From Schizophyllum amplum (lineage: Eukaryota; Basidiomycota; Agaricomycetes; Agaricales; Schizophyllaceae), in assembly GCA_007026445.1 (NCBI GenBank), contig VDMD01000001.1, positions 2,232,001 through 2,296,000 of the forward strand: a stretch of DNA of 64,000 nucleotides, written 5' to 3'. The notes beneath the pieces were generated by a model that worked only from the letters and a program-made list of their open reading frames with translations, did no database searches and was not told the DNA's origin. Below are positions 10,214-20,354 of the stretch, piece after piece. The position numbers and the translations under genes are program-made. Within the stretch, counting starts at the first letter, position 1; each line of letters begins with the position of its first letter.

Positions 10214-11263
10214 GGAGGCGCGGTGTCGACAGAGAAAAATACAAGAATGAAAGAAAAAGGCGCGCCCAATGGGATGGAGACAAGATGCTGCAGACGATCT
10301 CACGGACACAAACGATGACCTACCGAGACCGAAACTTAATCGCGCAGATCTGCGTCCATGCGTAATGCCATAACGCAGCATACTTGTTTGTTGTGGTTCT
10401 GTAGAAGAAGAAGCTGCGTCAATTGACCTGTTAGCTAATCTGCACGCGGTCGCATAGGTGGCAAGTCATCATACTCACGCCTGAGATGCGGCGGAGCTTG
10501 AGGTAAGAAGAGAAACGGACGGAGCAAGAGATCAGTCACTTTTGCTGAATGGGCGGCGGGGACTAGTTTGACAAAATGGTCGCGGGAGCGCACATGGATT
10601 GATGCCAAATGAGCGTAAAAGGGACAATCTTGACTGGAATGAGGGAATGCAGACGGGCCGGGCGATCGAAAGACAAGAGGGAAGGGGTGGGATGGGGTTA
10701 GCGCAGAGTACACCACACGTAAGGCGCTCACCTAGAAGATCCTGATATCGCGCGCCCGTAAATTAACGAGTAGGAGGGCGTAGATGCCCTTCGCGATGGC
10801 GGCGAAGGTCTTAAGACGGGCTACAGGCTTCTCGCTCAGCGTCCGTCTCGGCAGAAAAACTTCAAGTCGCAGGGCACATCGTCGTTCTTCTGAGAAGGCG
10901 GCTGGCAGTTGCACAAGGAGCCAAATGATCTAGCGGGGAGGCCATGAAATGCGCAGCGGGACGCCGCTCGCTGCCGTCGAGCTCGGCAGGTATCAAGGAC
11001 GCAATCAACCGCCTTGTTTACCGGATTTGGTGCTCGGGGTAGGCATGCACGGAGCGGCAACTGCCGAGATCGCTATTTGGTTCCGCCATCATCCCATCAT
11101 CGTTCGCCTCGATGTTCGAACTTTACTTCATTCCGTCTGCCAACCACGTCCACTTTTCTACGACTCCTGCCAACCCGCTCTTTTCCTTCTCCTCACGCTC
11201 GACAATTCCCAAGGGCAGCACATCGTTACGACACCATCAACGGAGATCCCAGGACCCACGATC
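10214..11263. other. Divergent intergenic region
   Basis: About 1 kb between the PP2C start and the next plus-strand gene. It may hold an alternative upstream PP2C start (10381) and 5' UTR introns. Short open frames on both strands show no recognisable domain. No repeat or RNA gene seen. Confidence 0.4.
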
Positions 11264-12025
11264 ATGATCATGACCGCCACGACACCGTCTACGCCATTCC
11301 TATCGCTCGACTTCTCCTTCTCACCTCTGCTGTCGGACACGCCTACTCAGACCCTCCCCTTCCTACGCGAGCTGCAGGCGCTGCTGGGCGAGGATGCGGA
11401 GGCGCAACTAGCGCAGCCGGCCCTCTCGCCCTCGCGCGTGCGAAGCTCGGTGCGCTTCCCGTCTTCCACACCCACACACCTGTCTACGTCAAGCGTACTG
11501 AATGGATCTCCGTCACCGCACGATTCTACGTTCCCTGCCAGCAAGCGCGCCGCCCACGAGTCACCGGCAGCCATCCCCGAGGTCCGCATCACGGCCGCGG
11601 ACTCCGCGACTGCCTTGTCCGCCTCTTCTCCTGTCGCACGCGCGCTCGACAATCTGCTCTCTCCGCTCTCGTCGAACTCTTCGTCGCTCAAGCCTAAGGG
11701 CCCAGTGGTGCCCGCCCTACGTCGCTCCTCGCCGTCCCTCAAGCGCCGACATGGACCGCCTCTCTCAGGCTCCCCCCGGTTTTCAGCCAAGCCGAAGGAA
11801 ATCATCGCGCTGCTGACGCTGCTAGAACAAGCCGAGGCGGACATTGTGGAGGATGTCGCTCGCGTCAAGGAGAACGTGCGAGAGGTCCGCGATGCTCTCG
11901 CAGAGGTGCGCGAAACAAGGAAGACGAAGGAGATCGCACACCAAGCGCGCGTGGCTGCTGCAAAGCAGAGCATGCTCCCAACAATCACGCTGACAGCCGT
12001 GAGCAGCGATTTCTGGCTGAGCTAG
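11264..12025 (+). CDS. Hypothetical Ser/Pro-rich protein with C-terminal coiled coil
   Basis: Single-exon frame of 253 residues from MIMTATTPS; the same frame is open back to 10949, but the upstream part looks like leader. The first two thirds are Ser/Pro/Ala-rich and probably disordered. The last 80 residues are heptad-like and charged (LLTLLEQAEADIVEDVARV then KENVREVRDALAEVRETRK), which is a good coiled coil. The long GC-rich frame and a change from disordered to helical composition support a real gene. No catalytic motif is visible and I do not recognise a named family. Confidence 0.55.
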   Translation: MIMTATTPSTPFLSLDFSFSPLLSDTPTQTLPFLRELQALLGEDAEAQLAQPALSPSRVRSSVRFPSSTPTHLSTSSVLNGSPSPHDSTFPASKRAAHESPAAIPEVRITAADSATALSASSPVARALDNLLSPLSSNSSSLKPKGPVVPALRRSSPSLKRRHGPPLSGSPRFSAKPKEIIALLTLLEQAEADIVEDVARVKENVREVRDALAEVRETRKTKEIAHQARVAAAKQSMLPTITLTAVSSDFWLS

Positions 12026-12611
12026 GCGACAACTAGAACAGATCCGAGGTGCGGGTAGCGTTCACTTTCCCCAATAGCGATGACTTACCGTGTCGTAGAT
12101 GGTGCCCTTCTCTACGAACACGGTGCAAGCCTCACAGTCAACTTCTATGACGAACAAAGAATCACGGATTCTGCTGTATTCTTTCACTCTACTCCAGACA
12201 CTCTTTCTCTACCAACACAGCGCTACGAACGCGAGTGAGCTCGATGCGCACTACAAACTACTTTATACGCCACATACTGTCTTCTACCTCACTGCATGTA
12301 CTCCTCACGTATCACTATACTCTATCCCGCACTGCTGCACGAGTCTATCTTAGCGTCTGAAGTCTCGCACCCATGACCGCAAACTGGACTGAACTGGACA
12401 AGTTCGACCGTGATCACTAGCCTGAACGCCCCTATCGGATCTTCGCCAGCCTGTCCTTCTTCTACTTGCCCACGAGGACTGCGGTGGTATCCTCCGTTGT
12501 CTCCAACAATCATTCGTCTCCCGCCCACCCACCGCAAACGACCAGTAGTCCGCCTCCACTCCTCCCATCGCCGATCGCCCATCGCGCCGTTATTCGCGTA
12601 CCTCCCTAGCC
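12026..12611. other. Intergenic region
   Basis: Pyrimidine-rich plus-strand sequence with only short non-conserved open frames; probably the 3' UTR of the coiled-coil gene followed by promoter and 5' UTR of the RPEL gene. Nothing else seen. Confidence 0.4.
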
Positions 12612-13290
12612 ATGGGTGCGTAGTTTATGGCAGAGCACGGCGCGGTGCTCAACCTGCCCTTTCGCCGTCGTTCTGTTTGCAATTAGCCGCGCCTGTTGTG
12701 GAGTCCCATCCCATCGACACTGAGAGTAAGGACAAGGTGGAGACGAAGGACAAGCTCGAGAAGCAGCTCAATCAGCGCCCGGGGCGCAGCGAGCTCGTGG
12801 AGAAGAACATTCTCAAAGGTGCGTGGCGCGAGGTTCAAGTCTGAACGCGTCCCAGTGGCGTTCCATACGCGCACTCTGCCATGTAAACTCGTGGTCTTCA
12901 CGCTGCATGGGCCTCGCATATATATGACTATCCTCTCATTCCTCTCACACTGCCTCCACCTCCACTTCCATCTTGACCTCTCCCCCTCCTGCGCTCTCGC
13001 CTCCCCACTCACTCACTCACTGGCCCACTCACCCCCTCCCATCAGACGACAAAGGCGTCGCCCCCGCGCTAATCGCCAACATGGAGAAGCTCAAGCGATC
13101 CCAGCTCGAGAACAAGCTCGACCACGCGCTGCAGCACCGGCCCAAGCCCGATGAGCTGGTGAAGGATGGGATCTTGCAAGGTGCTGTCCGCTCATTTGTT
13201 GTCATCGTCAAGCTACTCGTTGCGCGGTGATCTTGTCTGTGGCATGATGTTGACCCCTGGCGTGCAGAAGGGGAGGCGCCTGCGGTTTAG
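12612..13290 (+). CDS. Small RPEL-repeat protein (putative actin-binding)
   Basis: Four exons, 12612-12615, 12687-12818, 13046-13180 and 13268-13290, give a 97-residue protein. Two RPEL motifs are plain: KLEKQLNQRPGRSELVEKNI and KLDHALQHRPKPDELVKDGI, each with the R-P-x-x-x-E-L core and the following I-L. RPEL motifs in animal MRTF and Phactr proteins bind G-actin; for the fungal small proteins this role is inferred. The first coding exon is only 4 nt (ATGG), splitting the second codon, and splicing gives MAAPVVESHPIDTE. The last exon supplies EGEAPAV and stop. Introns are 71, 227 and 87 nt, longer than usual here; the second carries a CTCACTCACTCACT run. Confidence 0.8.
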
Positions 13291-13601
13291 ACACGCACCT
13301 TCTGCGTGAAGGCCCATGCCCCCTCGAGAGACGGACGAGAAGACTGATGTTGTCTGGCAAACTGTATTATGAGCGGGGGGTTCACGACGTGTACCGTGTA
13401 CGATAGTGGAGAGCGAGTTGGTGGATGGTTGTGAGGCCCCCATGTAATAATAATAATATGACCCTCGAAGATACAAGCCGCGGCGCGGGCGAGCAGGGCA
13501 CATGCATCTATAGCATTATGTTTTCTGCCGACGAATGAGACGCTGCACGGGGGAGAAGAAACTGCAACATACCGGCAATCCCCCTTCTAAGTTGACATCC
13601 C
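13291..13601. other. Convergent intergenic region
   Basis: About 0.3 kb between the RPEL gene and the FAM210-like gene, which point toward each other; expected to hold both 3' UTRs. No structured terminator or repeat is evident. Confidence 0.4.
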
Positions 13602-14279
13602 TCAATCCTTGTCGCTATCGCTCCCGGACCTCCTTCGCATCCTGTCGCGAACCTCGCCCGCGCGCTCGCGCATCTCGCTAGCCGCACGTCGCGTGCCGGC
13701 GCCGCCTGCCCATCCGCGCGAGCGCAGCCAGTTCACCAGGCGCGGGGTCAGACCCGCCGTCAGGCCGACCCTGACGGGCAAGAACAGCGTCTTGTGCACG
13801 GTGTAGGCGATCACGACCATCGCATAGAGGCCCTCGTTGCCGCGGCGCGCGTGCGCAGGCTCGAGCTCGTCCTTGCCCGGCTCTGGGGGGCGGGCGCTGG
13901 AGATCATGCCGAGGGCGGCTGTTTTGGCAGCGGAGGCGGCTGCGGCGACGCGGTCTGCGCCAAAGACGTTGACGGCGGCGAAGGCGACGGAGAAGTCGGC
14001 GACGGAGAGGAGGAGGTAGACGCCGAGGGCGTACCAGCCGTAGGCCTTGATGAGATGCTTGAGGCGGGCGGAGAGGGAGGCGTTGGGTGGGAGGGGGGCA
14101 TGGTCGTCGGGCGGGGGCTTGGAAGAGGAGGCGAATGGGCGGGAGGGGAGGGGGGACAGGCGCGGTGCGCGGGCGGACTGGGTGAGCGGCGTCGTCCGTG
14201 CGGTGGGCAACAGCGGTGCGGCGAGGCGGGGGACGATTGTCCGGAACAGCGGAAGGCGGGCGAGCATCCGGCGCGACAT
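13602..14279 (-). CDS. FAM210/Nat2-like mitochondrial protein (DUF1279 domain)
   Basis: Intronless 225-residue protein. The N-terminus (MSRRMLARLPLFRTIVPRL) is rich in Arg and hydrophobic residues with no acids, a good mitochondrial targeting sequence. The DUF1279 core follows at about residues 75-105: LKHLIKAYGWYALGVYLLL and SVADFSVAFAAVNVFGADRV with a membrane segment, then a Gly/Ala stretch, a second hydrophobic segment (YAMVVIAYTVHKTLFLPVRV) and a charged Arg-rich tail. Family members include human FAM210A/B and yeast Nat2, inner-membrane proteins of poorly defined function. The start was put at the only in-frame ATG near 14279; six codons upstream there is only a GTG. Confidence 0.82.
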   Translation of the reverse strand: MSRRMLARLPLFRTIVPRLAAPLLPTARTTPLTQSARAPRLSPLPSRPFASSSKPPPDDHAPLPPNASLSARLKHLIKAYGWYALGVYLLLSVADFSVAFAAVNVFGADRVAAAASAAKTAALGMISSARPPEPGKDELEPAHARRGNEGLYAMVVIAYTVHKTLFLPVRVGLTAGLTPRLVNWLRSRGWAGGAGTRRAASEMRERAGEVRDRMRRRSGSDSDKD

Positions 14280-14489
14280 CCTGAACGACGATGGCACAAG
14301 TCAGCCTCAAGTACTTACTACCGACGGCACACTGACGTCTGGCTTCGGCTCGCATCCCACCCGCGCTTGGACGTCCGCCACACACGCTCACGTGCACTTT
14401 CAAACTCGAACTCGCTGGCGTCGTCATGGGCAAACTCTTTACATAGAATAAACAACTAGATAGTGTACATATGTAGCAGTCGTGTGCCC

Positions 14490-15781
14490 TCAGCACAGCT
14501 CAAAGCTCGCAAACGCCAACTCGTAGCCCTCAAACTCGTAGTTGATCTTGTCCGTGCGCCTGTAGCACACCTTTTGCGCGCCGTTCACGACACCCCCGCC
14601 GTCCTCCGCCTCGCCCGCCCCGTTGACATGTTCCAGCTTGTCCGGAAGCGTCAGCGCAGCCTTGAACGCCTTCTGCGCCGCCTCCACCGCGCTCAGCTCA
14701 TCCTCGTCCTCGTCCTCGTCGCTCGACACGAACAGCGTCACGCTCAGTCTCCCCGGCTGGAAGATCCGCGCCACCCGGCGAATCAGCGTCTTCAAGTCCG
14801 GCCGCGCGTCCGACACCGCCCCGCTCGCATGCGCCGCGGGCACCGGCACGTTGCACTCAAAGCTCGCGTACGACCAGCCCGCCTCGGGCGTGACATGGAT
14901 CGTAAAGTACCCGTCTGACCCGATGAGCGCGTTGGACGAGTACCCGCATGGCGTGAACGAGTACGCGTCGAGCACGGTCTCGCTGGCTGGGAAGATGGAG
15001 GCGATGCCGATGGACTCGGAGAGCGCCTGCGCGTGCTCCATCGGGCTGAGATCGGTTGGCGCGGAGAGGAAGGGCGCGCGTGCGTCCGGTGCCAGGTCGC
15101 TCATGAGGATTTCGATCGTCGAGTCTGTGCGCTCCTTCAGATCCAGCGGCCGAGGGACACTGCGTGGCGTCTTGGACGATCGGGAGGGCGGGGCGGCGGC
15201 ACCGGTCATGTACAGCAACCAGTGGTCGCCGTTCATTTTGCCCACGGTGTAGGCGGCGCCGTTGTCAAAGATGGCGTCCAGGAACTCGACCTCGTACTTC
15301 CAGTCGCGGTGCGGGCCGTGCTGGCGCTCGGGGAACATGAAAGACTTGCGAGAGTAGAAGCAGCGGTGGACGGTGGGCAGGTTCGCTTGCTCGCGTGCGA
15401 TGGCGAGAATGCGTGGGAGACCAAGCAGATTGAGCGTCGTGCCGCAAGTTTTGAGTATGAGGCGGTGGGGGGAGATGAACAGCGACGATTCGCTGAAAGT
15501 GTGTTAACAGAGTTGGCAGCTGAGGGGGTAAGGACAGCTCACCTGAGAAGATAGGCATCGAGTTCAGCGCCTTCGACGACGCTCAGGACCTTGCATTTAA
15601 CAATGTCGAGCATGTCCTCCCAGACGGAGCGGGGGACAGCGCGGAGGCCGGTGCGGCCCGGGTCCTTTGGGTCTACAGCATCTGGGACGTGCGCAGGGGA
15701 CTCTGCGAACCAGATTTCGAGAAGCTTTTCGGGGCCCTCGAAGGGCGCCTGGGCGATGTCGCTGGCGAGGGTGTCTGTCAT
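14490..15781 (-). CDS. SPE2: S-adenosylmethionine decarboxylase proenzyme
   Basis: Makes decarboxylated SAM, the aminopropyl donor for spermidine and spermine. Exons 15781-15543 and 15492-14490 give 413 residues. The proenzyme cleavage site LLSESSLFIS lies right after the only intron; cleavage before Ser82 generates the pyruvoyl cofactor. LILKTCGTT follows, then CFYSRKSFMFPERQ, EVEFLD, DAYSFTPCGYSSNA (catalytic Cys) and WSYASFECNVP near the middle of the C-terminal half. Acidic inserts such as DEDEDEDEL and long Ser/Pro loops explain the length, which is close to yeast Spe2. All active-site residues I can check are present. It is divergent from a small mitochondrial membrane protein gene across 228 bp. 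Confidence 0.95.
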
Positions 15782-15822
15782 TCACGGGCGGGTTTGGGGT
15801 TGGGTATTTCACTGGCAGGGTG

Positions 15823-15873
15823 CTATCTGGGACGGTCGAGGTATGGGCCACAGCGGGCGGCGTCGGCAGGCAT
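15823..15873 (-). promoter_or_regulatory. Short upstream open frame before SPE2
   Basis: A 16-codon frame (starting MPADAARCG, ending in stop) sits 41 nt before the SPE2 start codon on the same strand. If the transcript begins upstream it would be a uORF. Translational uORFs control this enzyme in mammals and plants; here control is only inferred. Confidence 0.3.
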
Positions 15874-16009
15874 GTAAGGCAAGGGGGCGTTTGTGGCTTG
15901 GGCTGAGAGAAAATTCAAACCCATCGATCCCGCCGCTTTAGTTTGCAAATCCATCATCCAACTCCCACGTCACAGCCCGTCACACCTCCCTCTTTCGTCC
16001 ATCACGCCC

Positions 16010-16579
16010 ATGTCCGTCGCCCGGTTCGCCCGCGCGGCACCCCGCCGCCTCCTCGCGCGCCGGACGCTCGCCACCGACGCCCACCACCACGACCACCACG
16101 GCCCCGCCGACACCAACGAGTACCCTAAAGCCAGTGCGTCCCGCGTCCTCCCGGTCCACACCCCCACCCTCGCTCACTCACTCCCCCCTCCAGCCGTCTT
16201 CACCTCCACCTCCCGCAACTTTGCCCTCGGCCTCGCCGGCTTCTGCGCCTGGCTCTGGTTCGGCCCCGACGCCGCCGAAGACTTCCGCGTCACCCGCGCC
16301 ATCAAGAGCGCCATGGCCTCGCAGGCCCAGCTCGCAGAGGTCAACTCGGCCATGTACGCCAAGCGCGTCGCCGCCTCCGAGGACAAGCTGCTCTTCAACA
16401 GCGCCACCCAGCCGCACATACACAGGCTCCGGGCCCCGATGTGAGTGGCGGTGATCGGTACCGGAGCGCCGACTGACTGACTTGCGTGCAGGATCATGGA
16501 CGTCGCGTCCGCGTACTCTGCCCCCGTCGGCTCGCAGGACATGTCCGCTATCAAGCCGAAGCGTGCAGGGGAGTACTAG
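16010..16579 (+). CDS. Small mitochondrial single-pass membrane protein, unidentified
   Basis: Exons 16010-16133, 16194-16440 and 16492-16579 give 152 residues. The leader MSVARFARAAPRRLLARRTL is a strong mitochondrial presequence (Arg-rich, ends RRTLATD). A His-rich stretch follows, then one membrane segment (NFALGLAGFCAWLWFGPDAA) and a helical soluble tail with KSAMASQAQLAEVNSAMY and a Pro-rich end. Length, presequence and single helix fit an accessory subunit of a respiratory complex (complex I ESSS-type subunits look similar), but I cannot assign it. Splice sites are clean and the joined frame has a clear stop. Confidence 0.7.
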
Positions 16580-17025
16580 ACGTATAGCAATGCAAGCTTT
16601 TGATACGCCTTTGGACAAATCAATGCTTGCTTGACTCAAACAACCCATGTCGCCAGCTCGCATCAACGTCAACAGTTCACATTCACCACTTCATTTGCAC
16701 CCCGACCATCTTGCGGTCCCTCATGTGTCCAAGCTTCTTTCTTTACATGCAACGCGTATTTCTGATCCATATTTGCCTTCAGGCTGCCTCTCCCTTCCTG
16801 CTCCACTTTTCTTCCTTGCACATACGCTCGTCACTCTTAGCGTGTTTCTGTTCCGTGAGCCTTGAGTCTCTGCCACCAGCCCTGTCACTTGGTTTTTCCC
16901 ACCCATTCAGGACCGGCACTTCATATTGTCTAGTGCGTAATTCTTCCAGGTATTCAACCTTCTACTGGCGCACCGCCGTCTACTGATGCTCAGCCCTATA
17001 CAGGTACGCATTCTACTATTTATAT

Positions 17026-17607
17026 CTATCCCTCCACCGATGTCTGATCCTCCTCTACTAGCGTCTCCTCCGCGGACAATCGCTTTACTGCGATCTGTTT
17101 TGCCGTAATACACTCTAGAGTTACTGACGATTTTCCTGCTTCTGCCCCTCCTGACGCCGGTTGCTCCGCTGTCCGTCCTTTGGCCTGCCCCGCCGCCCGT
17201 CTCTCGGTCTGCCCCGCCGCCCATCCCTCTGCCTGCCCAGCATCCCTCACGGTTTCCTCTACCGGTTGAAGCCGCCCATCCACCATGCCCACGCGCATCA
17301 GACGTGCTGGCGCACGCCGGCCACCGACGGCGGAATGGGTCCGTGCCGACCGTCCTGGGAATGAGGATGGTTCAGGGGGTCGCGACCGTCCAGGGGATGT
17401 CGATGAGGATGGTTCCAGGGATGAGGATGGCCCAGGGGACAGGAAGCGGCCGGGCTGGGCGCCCTTGGTCGCGTCCATATCGACGTTGTCGCGTTCGTCA
17501 TCGGCCCATTCGTCAGCGCTCTTGGCCTCTAATTGTGGCCAGGCGCTGCTCCCTTGTTGGCCTGCTGCGGCTGCTTGACCAAGAGCGCGGGATGACGACG
17601 AAGACAT
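17026..17607 (-). CDS. Possible low-complexity protein with octad repeats
   Basis: A 193-residue frame starting MSSSSSRALGQAAAAGQQ. It has an acidic middle (ADEWADDERDNVDMDATKG), a Ser/Pro-rich section and an eight-residue repeat, AGQAEGWA / AGQTERRA / AGQAKGRT, encoded by near-identical 24-nt units. No family is recognised. The plus strand of the same segment also has open frames and internal DNA repeats (GATGAGGATGG-like around 17400), so this may be repeat-derived rather than a gene. Confidence 0.22.
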   Translation of the reverse strand: MSSSSSRALGQAAAAGQQGSSAWPQLEAKSADEWADDERDNVDMDATKGAQPGRFLSPGPSSSLEPSSSTSPGRSRPPEPSSFPGRSARTHSAVGGRRAPARLMRVGMVDGRLQPVEETVRDAGQAEGWAAGQTERRAAGQAKGRTAEQPASGGAEAGKSSVTLECITAKQIAVKRLSAEETLVEEDQTSVEG

Positions 17608-17766
17608 CAGGGCACACTGGATGGAAACACGGTGCTTGGTGGGAAACAGGTGCTTGGGGATGCGGTACCCAAAAACGCGACGAGGAATGACGACTCAGTG
17701 TCCTGGCTGGGCTACGCACCGCGCCTTATAAGTAAGTATACTCTCTCTGTGTCTAGGACCTAACGC

Positions 17767-17940
17767 TTATGACCTTGTAGCAGATGATCAAGGTTTAGGA
17801 CCTTCGACCGCTTATGTGACCTTCATCAGGAATTTATGACCTTCATCAGGGTTTATGACCTTCACGGTAAACTACCCCTGGCACGGTTTATGACCTTCCC
17901 GTCACATCGTATGTCCTCGTCACATCGTATGTCCCTCGCC
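17767..17940. repeat. Interspersed short repeats, TTTATGACCTTC type
   Basis: Five copies of TTATGACCTTC or close variants occur at about 17767, 17811, 17833, 17851 and 17887, two of them extended by ATCAGG. They are followed by two copies of GTCACATCGTATGTCC. No coding sense. Possibly a decayed mobile-element end or a regulatory array. Confidence 0.6.
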
Positions 17941-18117
17941 AGCACTCATTGTTCGTCATCACGCTTAAAGACTTCCCCTTCAGTGCGCACCCGCACCCCT
18001 CGTCGTTAAGACGGACGAGCTGCGCTCACGAGATCTGCCTCATGCGCATCTCGTGGAAGCTCAAGCGCCCTCCTATCACGGCGCCTATTGCGTCCTTCTT
18101 CTTGACAACTACCATCG

Positions 18118-19886
18118 ATGTCCTCCAGCGTCGTCACCGCGCCGTCTTCACACACCCGCAGCGAGAGCTTTTACTTCGACGATGGGGACATCGTCGTTCA
18201 GGTAAGTGGCGATTGCTCCAACGTTCTGAGTCTCGTTGCTCATCGCGCCGCGCAGGTGGAAGATACCCTCCTTTGCTTTCATGCCTTCCACCTTCAGCGA
18301 GCGACGGCGCACTTCGACGACGTAATGCGTGCTCGAGACGCAGATGTCCTGGAAGGCGATACCCTTCCAGGCTTCAGCGACGACCACCCGCTACGCCTTG
18401 AAGACATCAAGCGCGAGGATTTCGAGAACTTGCTATGGTTCTTCTACGACTCGGCATACAAATGGTGAGCTGAATCTCCTCGTTTGCAACGCCTCGGGGT
18501 TGACGCCTTCGCCAAAGGTCTGGCACCGTTGATGGTAGATTGACGCCGAAATGGGAGTCCGTACTGCTGCTTGCGGAGAAGTACGGCATGAATCAGGTCG
18601 CCAAGGTCACCTGTTATGCGCTGGATCGTGCGGGTGCGCTGGATGACGTGCGCAAGATCGCCCTCTGCGCCAGACATGATATGGGCAAAGATTGGGTGCT
18701 CGAAGCGCTCAGGCGAGTTCTCTTGCGAGGGGAGCCCCTATCGATTGAGGAAAGCCGGCTACTGGGCTTGGAGACGGCAGCTACTCTTGCTGCCGCTCGC
18801 GAAAAGCTACATTGCAATCGTGTTGACCAGGGCCCTTGCGCAGTGGGGCTGAGGTGTACGAAAAACCAGTGCGGATACACAGCAGTCTGCAAGGAGGGCT
18901 TACATCTCTGCTATGCTTTCGGCGGCAGCAATCACATTACGCTGTGTCCCAGGCTGCGTAATTTGGGACCTGTGGCAGATGTACCAGATGAACATCTTCA
19001 GAGTATAGAATTTTCCAGAACACAAGGTGGGTGCATATCACCGAACATCATCACCTGCTCATATCGCAGTAGCCACCACCAGCGCTTTATCAGGCCAAGT
19101 GGCGGTACATCCTCAGGGAGAAATGTTCTTCAAGGTATGTCGCGCCTCCACACGCTGTCGGCATATTCTGACTGTGTTCCTTCGCATAGGTCGAAAATAG
19201 CGTCGTCCGCATTCACTCCTACCATCTCAAGAGGGCGAGTTCCGTGTTTGTCGATATGCTGCAGATTCCCAACGGCGGGATTTCGGCTGAGGGAAGAAGT
19301 GCAGACCACCCTATCTCACTTGATGTCAAAAAGCAGGACTTTGACAGCCTGCTGTGGTTCTTCTACGATTCACCATACCAATGGTACGTTGCTGGGAGTG
19401 AAATGCCAAGTCACACCATCTCACTGTTATATTTCAGGTCATATATTACGGATCCCAGCTTGTCCGTCAAGTGGGAAGCTGTCCTAGCCATAGCCGACAT
19501 GTTCAACATGGAAGACGTCTGCCGCGTAGCCACATATGCACTGGACCACCATGGTGGTCTGACCGACATACGCAAGATATCGCTCTGCGTCCGACATTCT
19601 GTGGGCACGACTTGGGCTCTGCAGGCTCTGCAAAATGTATGTGTGCGGCAGGACGCTATCACGCCGGACGAGGCGCGCGATATGGGCTTGGAGATGACAA
19701 CGCTTTTGGCCGCCGCGCGAGAGCAGGCCATGAGGCAACAGTTCAAATGCTCCTCCGGTGCTGTGAGTCGCGTCTCAGTTGCTCAATATACTTGCGTCTG
19801 TGCTAATGATGTTGAAGATCAAAATTGCACCTGAGGTCGCTCAGAAGATCGTGACCGACACGATCCTTCATACTCAAGGAGGGTAG
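18118..19886 (+). CDS. Tandem BTB/POZ-domain protein
   Basis: Exons 18118-18201, 18256-18464, 18518-19026, 19070-19134, 19190-19383, 19438-19762 and 19818-19886 give 484 residues with two copies of the fungal BTB module. Copy 1: SFYFDDGDIVVQ, VEDTLLCFHAFHLQ, EDFENLLWFFYDSAYKW, TPKWESVLLLAEKYGMNQVA. Copy 2: HPQGEMFFKVENSVVRIHSY, DFDSLLWFFYDSPYQW, SVKWEAVLAIADMFNMEDVC. Both copies share the same intron inside the W codon after FFYDS. Such Agaricomycete BTB proteins are very numerous and mostly uncharacterised; some BTB proteins are cullin-3 adaptors. The link between copies (a Cys-rich stretch, then the 43-nt intron at 19027-19069) is the weakest part of the model. Two adjacent genes, the second lacking its first exon, are the alternative. 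Confidence 0.62.
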
Positions 19887-20354
19887 ATGGTGACGAAATG
19901 GTACACCGAACGGATGTGGGACCATGCTCGTTGTAACTCTGATACTGCGTATTGACTGTGTCTATCATCTTGCTCAAAATGACTATCTTTCTCTCAACTA
20001 CCAAAGCACGCCGTCGCTAAAAACTAGCTGGGCGCCGATTGATACCATATGGTACGCATCCACCGTGAGGTGGTTCAAGTGGCTCGATGTTCAGATGAAG
20101 AGGCGGCATTGAGGACAGCTCGGAAGCTCGCAACGACGAGGACAGACTAATGGTTTAATTGCATTGAGTCGCCTGCAGGGACAAGACTTCCTTCGTAGGA
20201 GCCGGCGCCTACAGCCTATCAGTAGCAAGTACTATGGGGTAGTCAAGCAAAGTAATCCCGGTTTGCGAAAGCACCCGTTCATCGTAGGCGCCTGGCGACC
20301 AGAGTTCGCATACTACGCAAAAGCAACGACATGTCCGGCAATAAATATTGAGAC
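19887..20354. other. Intergenic region
   Basis: Nearly 0.5 kb between the BTB gene and the 3' end of the U6 gene. Only short open frames; nothing recognisable. Confidence 0.4.

Larger units (their letters stand above)
16580..18117. other. Gene-poor region with repeats
   Basis: About 1.5 kb between the mitochondrial protein gene and the BTB gene. It contains the repeat-rich frame at 17026-17607 and the short-repeat tract at 17767-17940, both listed separately, and pyrimidine-rich sequence at 16640-16980. No RNA gene seen. Confidence 0.4.

Noticed and set aside
13794..14459. Gly-rich 221-residue plus-strand frame
   Set aside because: Antisense to the FAM210-like gene; composition is that of a reverse-read Ala/Pro/Arg-rich gene.
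17767..17940. CRISPR-like array
   Set aside because: Repeats are short, irregularly spaced and degenerate, and the genome is eukaryotic.
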